Notes under the pieces: generated by a model
Databases searched by the model: none
Seen by the model: only the letters and a program-made list of their open reading frames with translations
What the model was told of the DNA's origin: nothing
Shown: in pieces, positions 21,012 to 32,388 of the stretch
Position numbering within the stretch: the first letter of the stretch is position 1
How the letters are laid out: every line of letters begins with the position of its first letter
Position numbers and translations under genes: made by a program
Source: Perkinsus olseni
Taxonomy: Eukaryota > Perkinsozoa > Perkinsida > Perkinsidae
Length of the DNA: 64,000 nucleotides
Reading direction: 5' to 3'
Assembly: GCA_013115135.1 (NCBI GenBank)
Contig: JABANP010000183.1
Span: 1-64,000, forward strand

Positions 21012-22358
21012 CGCTAGCTTCATTTGGGCGGAAGATGCACCAATGGCTTATCCGGGAGCAGAATACCTTTAGTTCTCGAGTTCCCCTCCCGCCGACCAGT
21101 CGTAGCCGATCACTGTTAAGAAATAATTTTCGCGTCGACCACCTGGTGACACGCTCGAGGGAAAATCTCCGCCCGCCTCAATATTCCGCTCGCTTGAATT
21201 TGCTTCAGGTTAAGCTTGACCTCACACTTGGAGTAGATACTGCTGCATGCTAGATGATACATGCGCCAGTCTGACGGCGTCAGACCGTCTGTCGCCTCTT
21301 CGGCCTCTTCGCCTCATCGCAGTCAGTCTCTTACCAATCTCTATATACTAATGATTATCATCTGCCGTAACGCAGTACTCCTGCTCAAAAGTTATGGGTC
21401 TCGCGGACATCCCCAGGCTCACATGGCTTCACACACTTGAACATAGTCTGTCCCGACAGGTCGGACTTTCCGGTGGGCTCGGAGAAGAGATGCCGAGTGC
21501 CGACTAACACGCCCTGGGGGTGGCCGGGCCAGCCTGGCCCGTGCGAAGACGCGGGCACTCATGTGATTATCACATGCATTTAATGCAGCATTCCGAATAC
21601 TAGCCGGTGACGCACAGCTTTAGCGACGGCGTTACTGTAACGCAGAACCATAAAGAGCGATTGGTGTTTCAGCAAAACACTTTTGCCGAGTGAGCTAGAC
21701 CAATTGTGGCATCCGTGCCAAACGCTTATTTGTTTACGCGCAAAAATGTGATTATGCAGAGAAAAAGACAGGCTTCACTTGAGAGCTGATTAATAGTAAG
21801 TTCTTGAAAGACTATCTTTGACTCACTGATTCTCACTGGTCCACACTGATTCTCGACATTCGGACATGAGAAAGGATAATACTCCTCACCATAAAAACTT
21901 ATAAAAAGTTTTGAACGTGTCATACGTAAAATTTACGTACTTTTTGTACGTTTGAGTTGTGGACTGTTGTCTCTATATTGCGCTGACGCCCATAGCGTGA
22001 TCGATACCCTGCATCATAGCCAAGCGCAGCACACTCGTGCTGCTGCCATTGTGGGCGTGCGCTACTGATTGTGTCCTGATGATCGGCCTCACAGTTTTGC
22101 ATATCTAATCGTTTCACCGTAGCCTAGCGCTGGTCGATTCAAGAATAAGTCTGTAGCTGAAGAGTATCTGAAAGCAGCATTGTCATAGATCCTCGGTCCT
22201 ATTGTCTCTTTCCTTTGATCCCCGTCACTACTAGCTTCAATCGACTTGTTGCTGGTACTCCGATCAACCCCAGTCCCTAGAACGAGTATACTCCTGAGAA
22301 CAAGGCTTTGGATTGAGTTGCTTATTACTTGGGGGAGGGATTTCAAGTCAGCTTGTCA

Positions 22359-22379
22359 CCAGAACGGTTCTGGCAGAAC
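22359..22379 (+). repeat. 14-bp palindromic insertion
   Basis: Arm CCAGAAC, centre G, inverted arm, then CAGAAC again. Confidence 0.9.
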
Positions 22380-22920
22380 CACTAGATCTACACCACTAAC
22401 CGACTACTCCCTCTTCGGTTATCTCTACCCCACCAACGTTCTCCACAGCCCATGTGGAGTTGCTAGCATGGATGGAAGCCTAAGTTAGGGTCCCTAACAC
22501 TCGGGTAAGACACGTACGCGTGGGCGCCACTTCGGGCATTCCGACTCCGGTCAGTGCGACCCATCAGGCACGCGGTACTACAGTATAAGCCCTCGACTGT
22601 GTAACTCCGCGAATTTGTACGGTATCGAGTTCATAGTATAACGCCAGCACGCCGGCGGTGGGAAACCGCATGAGGTATGGCGGTGATTCAAAGTAAAGTT
22701 TACCGAGTCCGTTTCACGGGGGACGCGGCGCGTGGGTCAGGCGTTAGATCGGCCGAGCACGGCGCGGCTGAGAGTTCCAGCGAGAGAGAATCGTCCTCGG
22801 TTTCGGTGGAAGGAATTCGATAATAAGCAGGGTAGGGATCTCAAATCACAGGCCATGGCTTCATGCGGCCACATCTATCGCTCTTCGCCAACTCCTCACC
22901 TTATCTCAATACCAAGCGGC

Positions 22921-22941
22921 AGGGACACTGTCCCTGGGACA
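22921..22941 (+). repeat. 14-bp palindromic insertion
   Basis: Arm AGGGACA, centre C, inverted arm, then GGGACA again. It is about 200 bp upstream of the gene at 23143. Confidence 0.9.
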
Positions 22942-23142
22942 GTCATTACTGAGAAGGAACTTTCTCGTGCGTGCAGAGTTTTTCGCGCTGCAGTGCTAAC
23001 TATGGCACATGATTTGCTTGAACTTCCGCCGCTGAGCTGCGGCAGCTCCTCCACTCCCGTGCTCCTTAGAACTGTGGCAGCTCTAGCATAGCATTCTCCG
23101 ACCTTCGGTCTGAACTATCCTGACAACAGTCTTTGCACCACT

Positions 23143-23367
23143 ATGGCCGTACCAACCAACAACGTCTCCTTGATGAAGATCTTATTCGTGACTCTGACTG
23201 TCACTCTTCTCGGGTCCCTGGTGAGTTCTCTGTGTCCTCACCCCGACGCCGACAAGCAGTGCGCTATACGTGTCGGTGAGCACAGCAGATGTATCCGTAG
23301 CCCATTCGGGTCAACTCACGGTTTCTGTACGAAGGCCGGTGCTTTCGTAACCTGTCCGTGTCTCTAA
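23143..23367 (+). CDS. Small secreted protein, single six-cysteine module
   Basis: A 74-residue frame from ATG to TAA. A hydrophobic segment (LMKILFVTLTVTLLGSLVSS, residues 10-29) is a signal peptide. The mature part is one module, C-x8-C-x9-C-x11-C-x8-C-x-C, ending CPCL. Spacing and the DADKxC and HGFC strings match the last module of the proteins at 18939 and 27774 (GADKYC, YGYC). It therefore looks like the minimal member of that family. Small size and six cysteines suggest a compact disulphide-bonded extracellular protein. Function is not known and I do not assign one. Confidence 0.8.
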   Translation: MAVPTNNVSLMKILFVTLTVTLLGSLVSSLCPHPDADKQCAIRVGEHSRCIRSPFGSTHGFCTKAGAFVTCPCL

Positions 23368-23757
23368 GCTTACGGAGTTCGGTTACTTCAACCAACCGTC
23401 TTTCAATACTTCTCGTCACCCCGGGAGCCATCAAGTTGGAAAAATCAACTATTCTGTAGGCTACCCTCGGTGCGACATTTGACCGTGACGGAACTTCCGT
23501 CGTAGTGTCTTCGCTATATCTGCCTCAAGCAGAGATGAAACTACCGAAACGCTTCGTTTCAAGCTGAAGGAGCTGATGCGTTCAGATAGGCGAGTGAGTC
23601 TAATCCGCTTGATTTGCGAGAACGCTCGCTGTCTAAGATACCCTAGCCGGTGCCAGTCTCATCGGTGCAGTAGACGATGATAGATGTGAGTTCTCCATGA
23701 CAGAACCTGACTAGGTGTCTGGCGTCACGAACACTTTCCACGCTCGAGACTTTGGGC

Positions 23758-23778
23758 ACTGGCTGAGCCAGTCTGGCT
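23758..23778 (+). repeat. 14-bp palindromic insertion
   Basis: Arm ACTGGCT, centre G, inverted arm, then CTGGCT again. Confidence 0.9.
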
Positions 23779-23831
23779 CCAAATACTCTCTGTCCGCAAG
23801 GGCCTGTCAAATCATCAACAATGCAACCCCA

Positions 23832-23870
23832 AGACAGAGAGTCTCTGTCACTGACAGAGACTCTCTGTCT
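23832..23870. repeat. Perfect palindrome, 19-bp arms, one centre base
   Basis: Arm starts AGACAGAGAG and ends CTGTCA; centre C. With one mismatch the symmetry extends into flanking CCCC/GGGG. Confidence 0.95.
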
Positions 23871-23953
23871 GGGGGTCAGACTGTCAGAGACATAGAGGTT
23901 GTTATCTTCCTGTGAGAGACTTATTGTGAGGATAGATGTGAGGATCCCCGTGC

Positions 23954-24008
23954 CGTGCCGTGTCCCTATCGTGAATCGTGACACGATTCACGATAGGGAC
24001 ACGGCACG
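23954..24008. repeat. Perfect palindrome, 27-bp arms, one centre base
   Basis: Arm starts CGTGCCGTGTCCC and ends GAATCGTG; centre A at 23981. It directly abuts the next palindrome. Confidence 0.95.
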
Positions 24009-24041
24009 TTCGGTGCGCGTGACACTGTCACGCGCACCGAA
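24009..24041. repeat. Perfect palindrome, 16-bp arms, one centre base
   Basis: Arm TTCGGTGCGCGTGACA, centre C, then its complement. No base separates it from the palindrome ending at 24008. Confidence 0.95.
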
Positions 24042-24507
24042 ATGTGCTCCCGGAGGACTTGGACAGTGGTCCCTGGCATCTGTTGTCTCGCGCTTGTGTG
24101 CGCCACTAACGTTGCCTATGGAGTCTGCTTTCTCCTGGGACTTCCTCACTAATGAATTATCAGCTTCGTTCCACAGTAGGTGTCCTTGCCTTTGGGCTCG
24201 CGTACCCTTGGGACTGTCTATTCGCTCACAAAGCCTAGGATCACGTTCATCCTAATCGATAGTGCTAAGCTTGGATTACAAGCCTTGTCATTCAAGATTA
24301 GCAATATCAGTTGTGATACAAGCCTTGCAATACAAGGTCTTTCGTGTTCAAAGTGGCGTCGTCAGGACACTGCCGCGTTATTCGTAGCGGCACAATGTCT
24401 CTGGTTGAACTGCATGGGCATACGCTGCGCAACAAGTGCTACTATTTCTACGCTTTCGATGGTCTATCACTGATTTCCCTTCGTAGATTGCTGTCCACTC
24501 ACCAATA

Positions 24508-25137
24508 ATGATCTCGCGCCTCATCATCTCAACCCTTCCTTTCTTCCCTCTGGTCCACGGTAACCGCAAGTGTCGGGCCGCCCCCCAACCAGCATCCAAT
24601 CACCATTCGGGCCTTAGCCAATCTCCAGTTCCGACCCCCTCCCTCGAACCCAAGCCCGACGACAACGCATACATGCACATTGGTCATTTCGTTTACGAGT
24701 CGGAAGGCCCCAGTTCCGTCAAGATAGTTTTTGTTGGCCTTCCTGGCGATGTGGGCATGTTTTCCGTGGAGTGCGAAACTGCTCACCAGAGTAACTGGTT
24801 CCCGCTTCACAGGCCTGAGGGAGACCGGGACGTCATCCACGTGGTACCGAAGACTGGTCCTGTGAAGGAGGAGCATGGGGTTTGGATTGATGGAGTGGAA
24901 GCTGCATGCCCAGAGGCCGACGGCGACCCCACGGATTTCTCCGCTTTCCACGTCAACGACTATGGTGACGCAATGGTTGAGTTCGAAGGTGACTTTGTCA
25001 CTCTTAAACGCACCTGGTTGCCGTTGATACCGGGTTCCTATTCCAATGGAGAGTCGCCCCTGTTTGAAGTCAAGATGCACTACAACATCGGGGAGGGCCC
25101 ATCGGGCCCTCCTGGACGACTAATGACTCTCAACTAA
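24508..25137 (+). pseudogene. TGIGKPY secreted family, 3'-truncated copy (E)
   Basis: A 209-residue frame with the signal peptide (LIISTLPFFPLVHG), Pro/Thr linker, YESEGPSSVKIVFVGLPGDVGMFSVEC, EEHGVWIDG and RTWLPLIPG blocks of copy B. After KMHYNI the family sequence stops. It is replaced by GGGAGGGCCC-ATC-GGGCCCTCC, an inverted repeat with 9-bp-plus arms, and a short unrelated tail. About 90 C-terminal residues, including the TGIGKPY core, are missing. The 5' flank matches that of copy B from about 24479. Confidence 0.75.
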
Positions 25138-25436
25138 GCGCAAAAGATTCTCTCATGAATTCAATGCAACTCAGTTTCCTATCAGTATTTCGTCATAGCG
25201 AGTAACCGCGATGTCGAGCTCAGTTAATCAAGAAACGTTCGATGGCAATGGCGATGCAGTCTAGGACAAGACCTCCATGGGAGAGTAAATTACTCTGAGT
25301 GATACAAATTGGCCTAGGATCAGCGCAGATAGCATTGAGTAGTTCTCCGCCTCCAGGAGTCCTGGAGAACCAGTTAATAAGCTCTGTCCATTGTCACTCG
25401 TTCTATGGGAGTTGAACTAATGATAGAACTGTTATA

Positions 25437-26036
25437 GAAGAAGATATTAATGTTATTGTTGTCACTATGGCAAGCAATCGTTGAGTGTTGATAGATGCAT
25501 TGTTCTTACTCTTTACTTGCATAGCTAGTCTGTTACGATATAGCAGATGATACAATAAGAAGCTCTCTTACCACCCATCAGTCGTGGTGTTCGTCCTAGT
25601 GGGGCTACATATTAACGAACTACAACGTCATCTGGTACTGGAACCGAGAATCGCCCCATGTCTATCGAAGGTGAAGATGATCATAAGAAGATGTCATCTT
25701 TACGCCCGCGCTCCTCTGGAGAACGGGATGTCTCCACAGACGTTAATGCTGGCATCGAGCTCTTCCTGAAGAAGTTTGACACTTTTCTTCAGCTGAGAGG
25801 TCTCATCCGTCCTGGAGCTGCGGCTCCTAGGCGAAGAGAGATAGGTTTGCTAGAAGAAGATATTAATTTTATTGTTGTCACTATGGCAAGCAATAGTTGA
25901 GTATTGATTGATGTTCTTACTCTTTACTTGCATAGCTAGTCTGTTACGCTATAGCGGATGATACAATAAGAAGCATCCCTGCCACCCATGAGTCGTGGTG
26001 TTCGTCCTAGTGGGGCTATATATTAACGAACTACTA
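25437..26036 (+). mobile_element. Possible small terminal-repeat (TRIM-like) element
   Basis: About 185 bp at 25437-25623 recurs in direct orientation at 25854-26036 (both open AGAAGAAGATATTAA and close TTAACGAACTAC), around a 230-bp centre. The centre begins TGGTACTGGAACCGAG, which could be a primer site, and holds an ATG frame (25658) without recognised motif. The repeats do not start TG or end CA and no target duplication was found, so a simple duplication is also possible. Confidence 0.4.
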
Positions 26037-26258
26037 CAACAAGGACCCCATCCTCAACTTACTGGTATGGGTGCCGATTGTCAGGATGAGTTCATTTAAC
26101 GGGGCCCAGTCGGTCACAGCGGTGAAGTCCGACTCTCGCACATCGACTCTGGGAGACATCCAAGGAGGGCATAAGCTGTCACGACTGAGCACCAACAAAA
26201 CATCAGAAAGGCTTGAATGAAACAAGCTATAATGAGAATAGTCAGTCAGTGATATTGA

Positions 26259-26345
26259 GAGGTTGAGGGTCTCGAACCCACAGCCTTCCGAATCACGGAT
26301 CAGAAGTCGAGATCACTAACCGACTCAGCCGTTGAGTCGGCATAT
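26259..26345 (-). repeat. tRNA-like sequence
   Basis: Minus strand has GGCTGAGTCGGTTAGTGATC (A-box, D-arm) and GTGGGTTCGAGACCC (T-arm with B box), about 50 bases apart. It is the most tRNA-like of the set after its acceptor stem is ignored. Confidence 0.6.
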
Positions 26346-27155
26346 GTACTGCACTCCGAATCTTGCGCTTCGAAGACGAAGAACTCCTCAGCATGTTTCA
26401 GGGCATTTCCTCGGAACCTGAGAACTATCATCGGGAGCGGAATCTGGCGTCTTGCGATTACCTCATCATCAGCGCAAACAAGCCAATAACGACGATGAGG
26501 AAGCCTGTCGACACTGCCTTCTCCAAGCCATCCAGAATGGCCCATCCCTCCTCCCAGGAACGTACATTGTCGTACGCGGACATCCAAAAAAGTCAACTAC
26601 ATGGCAAATGCCGGTGAATTAGGAAAATTCTGGTATGCAAGGCACGGCGCACGTCGCAAACATGTATAATATACTCTGGGAAAATTTCCGCGAATACTAT
26701 TGATTTAATAGTATCGAACTCGACGCTCAAGGATCATCAACGCCCATTCATGCGAGCACACAAAGAAGAATACTCATGCAGTGCCTTCTCCTCTTCACCC
26801 AACAGCTTGTAGAACTTGGCACGGACCAAATGGGCCTGGTCAGACGGCAGGTTGACAATTTCTCGCGCGCCAGGAAATTTAGTATACCTTGCAGAGGGCC
26901 TGTTCACTGACGCCTTTGCGGAGTGGAGGCAAATCTCCGTCCATGGACTTCAGCTCTCCCAGTACCGCAGTCCCTGAGAAAGCCGTGGGTTCAATTCCCG
27001 GCTACGGCATCTCAGAGAGTCTCAGTCCACCCGAGGTCGTCACCTCCGAGCTGTATTTCTCTCTCTATTTCTGCCAAGGTGGCTATCCATGAGTTGACAA
27101 CCTCATCGTACTGGTTCTCGACGGCACTTCGGGATGGCGGATCCCTGTAATACGA

Positions 27156-27176
27156 CACTCTGGCAGAGTGACTCTG
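27156..27176 (+). repeat. 14-bp palindromic insertion
   Basis: Arm CACTCTG, centre G, inverted arm, then ACTCTG again. Confidence 0.9.
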
Positions 27177-27773
27177 CCGATTGTCATCAACAATGCGTAT
27201 GCTAGCTTGGATATTTCCAACAAAATTCCGGCTTTCTGCTCATATCTTAGGTTGACTTGGTATACTACAGAAGAAACCCACTCTTAGCAGACCTCCAGCG
27301 ACCGCCATGCTACGCAGTGCTTAGTAAGCACGCCTCAAGCAAACAATTGAAGAACCCCGAGAAACGAACGCAAATGTTCCTGCTCGTCAGTACTGTAGCG
27401 AAGCAGCACTTCACTCAGACTGCAGGTCTATCTTCGCTCGGCACAGCTCTTTTTTAATGACCTCAGGTAAATAAACTAGGTGGAAATTACCATTGGAAAC
27501 TACTCACTAGTCTGGCGTGACTGCTATGATCCCGACAACCCTATCAGACACAGCAGATTTCGAGAAGGACACGGAACACACCTTCTGTGGCCGCTTTCAA
27601 CCGCCTCCCTCTCCCACGGCTCGAGCAAATCCCGGGCCGTCCATTTCCTAACCGATTCACCATCAATCGGCGACATGACCCTGTGAGATTGTGAAACTCG
27701 GAACAAAACATCAAAGCCGTGGAACACAAATTGCATAAATGAACATCAACAACTTCGAGGCTCCATGGTACTA

Positions 27774-28320
27774 GAGATAGCAAGGGCATTTAAAAGATGA
27801 GCCACTGCAGTACCCGTGACGGACCCAGGCTGGACCGGGGTAGCACTTGCTCGTTTTATCGACACGCCACTGGCAGAATTTATCGCCTTGGGGATTGGGG
27901 CAACCGGTTATGGGTTCGGGAGTGGTGGTAGTGGTCGTCGGGAGAGCCTTCTCGCAGCGGCACTCGGAGTCAGCTTCCCAGTCTATGAACTTACATTTGC
28001 GAACTTCCTTGGGGGACATCTCGTAAAGTTCACATCTGGAGGTAACACCGTATGCGTCCTTGCAGTAGTCGTCGCCGTATTTACAATCCTTGTGTGGATT
28101 GGGATCCTCGCACAGGCATGGAGTCTCCGTTTTCCAGTCGTCGATGAAGTTGCAGTACCTCACCTCAGTCGGGGACTGCTTACGAATCTTGCAAGAGTAG
28201 ACATTACCAAACCTTCCCTTTGCAGAAACTATCTCCGACGTCACAGTCGCCGCCGTGAACAGCAGACTGTAGCAGTGCCAAGCACAGAGCAACCTTCATT
28301 GACTTGTTCGTAGAGATCAT
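27774..28320 (-). pseudogene. Secreted six-cysteine-module protein, frameshifted copy (copy 2)
   Basis: An ATG at 28320 opens a good signal peptide (KVALCLALLQSAVHGG) running into CDVGDSFCK, the start of module 1. At about 28220 there is one extra A in the minus-strand string TGCAAAGGG (copy 1 has TGCAAGGG), and the frame stops soon after. From that point the other frame continues through the rest of module 1, module 2 and the last module to CPCYL. The linker is longer than in copy 1 (TTTTTTPEP). A single-base change in a short A-run could also be a sequencing or assembly error; if so this is the intact gene and copy 1 is the damaged one. Confidence 0.75.
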
Positions 28321-28816
28321 CTGTTCAACCAATGGCGTTTGACGGAGCGGTTATAGGTATGGGCACACTGGAAATCTCTGAAAATTCAACAACTCAATAT
28401 AGTGCGCTCGGCTATTCTGGGTTGTCACTGTCTGCAGTTGACGCATATCGTGTGGAAGAAGCAGATTGGAACTCGGCAATTTTTCATAAATTTAGTTTTT
28501 GAACTATATTTCTGACTGGTGTGGAGCACTTGGCACAAGGGTGAGAGGCGAGCCTTAGACTTGAACCTACTGCTCCGAAAAGCAGAAAGGAAAGCCTTGG
28601 AAATGGCTGTTGTTGGCTCTCAGCTATGGTATGTGCTCGCTTTTATCCACAGTCACCAGAACACTCCGCCGGAATCACCTTTTCGTGTATGCCAAAAAGG
28701 CGCGTCAAGGCGATCGATATGGAAGATACTCAAAGCCGCAGCTCGAAGCCACTTCCTGCGACCGCTCAAGGGGAAAGCAAGGCTGACTGAGGAAGGCAGC
28801 CTCCGAATGACCAGTG

Positions 28817-28855
28817 CCAAGCCTAGTAAAGCCTAGTAGGCTTTACTAGGCTTGG
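28817..28855. repeat. Perfect palindrome, 19-bp arms, one centre base
   Basis: Arm starts CCAAGCCTAG and ends AAAGCCTA; centre G at 28836. Confidence 0.95.
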
Positions 28856-28915
28856 CCTACTAGGAAACAGTGAACAAAGAGAACAGTGAGTGGCCTTGCT
28901 TTGAAGTTCAAAGCA

Positions 28916-28938
28916 AACAGTTCAAAGTTTGAACTGTT
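28916..28938. repeat. Perfect palindrome, 11-bp arms, one centre base
   Basis: Arm AACAGTTCAAA, centre G, then its complement. Confidence 0.9.
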
Positions 28939-29106
28939 CAACCTTCATCAGTGCCAGAGCCAGCAGTTAGGCAGTAGCCCGTATCTGCTGCCAACTAGCA
29001 GTTCGAAGGCTTCCACCACGGTTCAGTAGGACACGAGAGCTGCCAGACTCCATACCCGATCCGGGTCGAGTCAGCAGTCTCCAGTATCCTACCTCCACAT
29101 CCAGGG

Positions 29107-29127
29107 AGCGGACTCCGCTCAGCGGAG
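29107..29127 (-). repeat. 14-bp palindromic insertion (mirror form)
   Basis: AGCGGA, then arm CTCCGCT, centre C, then inverted arm. Confidence 0.9.
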
Positions 29128-30493
29128 GGCTGGGTCAAGCTCACATCCGCCATCATTACAGCCATAACTACATGGCTGTACCTATTGCTAGCGCCCTGCT
29201 GGCTCCAGCGTTGAACTACACTGAACTACCGCGTCTTGCTTGATATCCTTGACGCGCACAAGCCTCTATTGTGCGCTCATAAGCTATGCGTGGCAATTTC
29301 GCTCACGCCGATCGGCCTACGTAGGAATGCTACCAAGTGATTCAATTACTGAGCAATTTGCTGCATACTCAAATAATCGATAAAAATGCTTTGTCACAGT
29401 AAAGTTTACTGTGGATTGGCTTACCGCTTTACCGAGCTGGAAGGATTCTGCGAGGAACTTCATCGGATGAAGCCTTGAGCCATCATGAAGGGTAGAGTTG
29501 ATAATTATAGAAATACCAACAACCAAGCTCAACACCAGTGTTTTTGGCACGCTCAGAATCAACTGGATGCCGACGCGAGAAGATACACTACTGAGAACGC
29601 AACACTCAAAGAACAACGCAAAAGCATGAGTTCACATCAACCTGACAAAAGCGAGATTGGGATTGAATTCACGCCAATCAGTCAATACCTTAAATTAAGC
29701 AAAAGTTTATCTTTTTCTTGTAGCGATGAGATGAGTTCGATAAGGAGAGAATTCCGTCGCTTTCCTGAAATAGCGGGATTCTTGGGTAGAAAACTGCGAG
29801 AAAATCGAAACCAAATATGGAGAATCCAAAATGGAGAATCCACCTGTCGAGTTCTCCGTGGACTTCTTTGCACCAACATTCTTGTCTTCATTGTTTTCTT
29901 CTAAATCTCGTATCTCAGCTTCCAAGCTTGAAAAAGACGATTGCCCGAGAGAAGGTAAATTTCCGTTTCTCAACTACCTGTTTGATTTCACGTCTTAACC
30001 TTTTTATTTTACTAACTGGCTTCACACCGTCTCCGGGCAGCACTTCAGAGATATCAGGCCCGGCTGGTATCTGAGGTTAACCTGCCCCATGCCAGCATAG
30101 ACACAAGATACGTCATTTTCTAAACCTCAGTTACATACCGGAAGCGAGAACGTGACTAACCAACCCGTGCATGAGTGCTGTATGGCGCCCGATCTGAAAC
30201 GCCGTAGTGGCGTGCCGTACGCCCGGCGTACTACACCGCAGCCATAGCTATCGTCTATCATGCCAGATGGCCGATAGGGCAATTGTTTCCAATCCCATCC
30301 CTCCACTCCCGGAGCGGAAGTATCAGGCACAGGTTCGTCTAAGCGGAGTATGTGGCGTTATCGCGTTATTGTCGGTCGCGCCGATTGAGTCGGCAGCTCG
30401 CGGGTCAACAACTCGGGTCCTATACTCGATCGATATGGCTTCATCAAGCCATTTCCTCAAAGGCCCAAGCGCCCCGAGTGTGGATACTCAATC

Positions 30494-30514
30494 CGCTGAA
30501 ATTCAGCGGCTGAA
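30494..30514 (+). repeat. 14-bp palindromic insertion
   Basis: Arm CGCTGAA, centre A, inverted arm, then GCTGAA again. Confidence 0.9.
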
Positions 30515-30540
30515 TTTTTCTCCAAAGATTTCCTTCGACA

Positions 30541-30561
30541 ATGCTTCTACTGTAGAAGCAT
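30541..30561. repeat. Perfect palindrome, 10-bp arms, one centre base
   Basis: Arm ATGCTTCTAC, centre T, then its complement; 26 bp from the insertion at 30494. Confidence 0.9.
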
Positions 30562-31621
30562 CGCTGAATCCTCTCACTCCATAGTCCGCGAGAAACTATA
30601 GTTCGTGAGAGACAGTTGAATTCGTAAGGAACAAAGGAGATTGATTTTTAGGCGTTGACCGCGATCCAGAAATCGATGCGGAGCGTCGGAATCGATCCCC
30701 TGAACACCCTCGGCATTCCCTACAGAACGCGGAGTTTCACCACCCTTCTCTAGTACCCAGTAGTAGCGTCCGACCAGCATCATCTTCGGTACAGTTCTCC
30801 AGGACTTCGCCGAGGAGGCATGATAATTGGGGGAAGGTTCGTGAGAGTCTTCGCTTCCCTCAGACATCAAACAGGGAAATCTGTCTTGAGAGAGTTTATA
30901 AAGACCACTATCGAGTTGAATTGGCGTGACAACCGGCGCTCTCTATGCTGAGAGACGTGGCGATTATACCATGTACAGCACGATGTATAAGGAGAGCTTC
31001 AATCGAGAATCGCCTGAAAATATTCAAGACGTAAGTACCGATAATGATGCTAACTTAGTTGCCTGGTTTTGCTGGTATCTGGCTACCTGGTATCTGGTTG
31101 CTGGTATCTGGTGGGTCGGTCAATAAACCATTTCTGAAACGCAGAATAGAACCTCAAACTGCATGTACCGTGCCAAGATCAATTCCAGATGTGATTCTGA
31201 GTCTCAGAATTACTTTGTTCCACGAAAAGCAACACCGAACCGACTTCGAGTTACCATCCCGCCGCCACGCTGGTCCAGAGTGCGAATGGTTCTGGTTTAA
31301 GACAGGCAGAGTGAGAACGCAACCACCGAGTTTTGGAATATAAAATTCAATTTTCCATCTACGGTCTTCACGTCATCAACGACCTGGCTGAGTTACAGCG
31401 CAACTTCCGTGAAGCAGGAGATGAATATCGGCGACAAAAGCACCGCAAAGACTACACTACGCGGGGCGGCGAGGTGAGCCAGGAGTCAACGACCCCATAA
31501 TGAGCAATACGAAATTTGTGAAAGCAACTGAAGAGTGCACTATGTCCGTTGGCGGCTAGTGCTCAATTTTTAATACTAACAGACACACGTAGTGCGAGAA
31601 ATTCGCTTCTCCAAGCCTGAT

Positions 31622-31695
31622 AATAACAACCACCCTAGGGTTTGACCCTGGACCTCCTCCATGCCGGAACAGGAGACTAACCTCTAGACCAAAAA
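31622..31695 (-). repeat. tRNA-like sequence
   Basis: Minus strand shows TTTGGTCTAGAGGTTAG (A-box-like) and CCAGGGTCAAACCCTAGG (T-arm-like with B box). The B box is imperfect (GGTCAAACC). Confidence 0.5.
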
Positions 31696-32388
31696 ATTCT
31701 ATAAGTTAATGCTCTGTATATTTTGAGTACGGGCGACGGCTCGAGTCTTGCACGTATGCGCGAACGCGAGTCCGAGGTGCACACGCTGAATGAGCTGCTT
31801 ATTAATAAAAAGACAAAGAGGGGCTTCAATTCCGAAACTCAGAATTGGTTCCCAATTCGCACTTCGTGTATGAAGTCAGTTCCAGAATCCATTCAGAGCT
31901 TGAAAGTACGTGCATAGAGTCCTAAGAACGGAGCGTCACTCCTGTTTGGAGACTGAATAATTGAGAACTCAACAGTCGAGTTTTGCCACCTGAAATCCAG
32001 TCTTGGGTCCAGTGTCTTCGAATCATCATGAAAGATTTAGCGCGGCTCTAGCTGGGAGCTATGCTATCATCGGACATCAGAAAGGTGTCGTTCAATAGAC
32101 TGATTAAGAAACTCAGAATGGATCCTGGAATCGCATTTCACGTGTAAAAATCACGGATCACGGAGGTCTCTGAATTACTTTGTTGAACAGGGGGAAGGAC
32201 AGTACTATCAGCGGAGCATTCGACGATGGAGCCGTCTCCGAATCTAGCCGCTGCGGGAAGAATCCAAGCTGATGACGCGGTGGTATAACCAGCGTCGACG
32301 CCCCTATTTCACGCTTCCAGCTACGGAACCGAACCTGAGTATTCCTGAATCGTGCAGGGAGCGACCTAAGATACCGAACCGACTTATT

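Larger units (their letters stand above)
19461..23142. other. Intergenic, repeats
   Basis: Inverted partner block of 9010-9270 (19735-19990), an inverted repeat pair at 20895-21011, and palindromic insertions at 19834, 22359 and 22921. No gene supported in these 3.6 kb. Confidence 0.5.
23368..24507. other. Intergenic with a cluster of large palindromes
   Basis: Holds one 14-bp insertion (23758) and three large perfect palindromes (23832-23870, 23954-24008, 24009-24041). From about 24479 it matches the 5' flank of copy B. Confidence 0.6.
26037..27773. other. Intergenic
   Basis: One tRNA-like piece (26259-26345) and one palindromic insertion (27156-27176). Reading frames show no family motif. 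Confidence 0.5.

Noticed and set aside
29485..29904. 139-codon plus-strand ORF
   Set aside because: No motif, no paralogue in the window, AT-rich composition without coding texture and no splice support.
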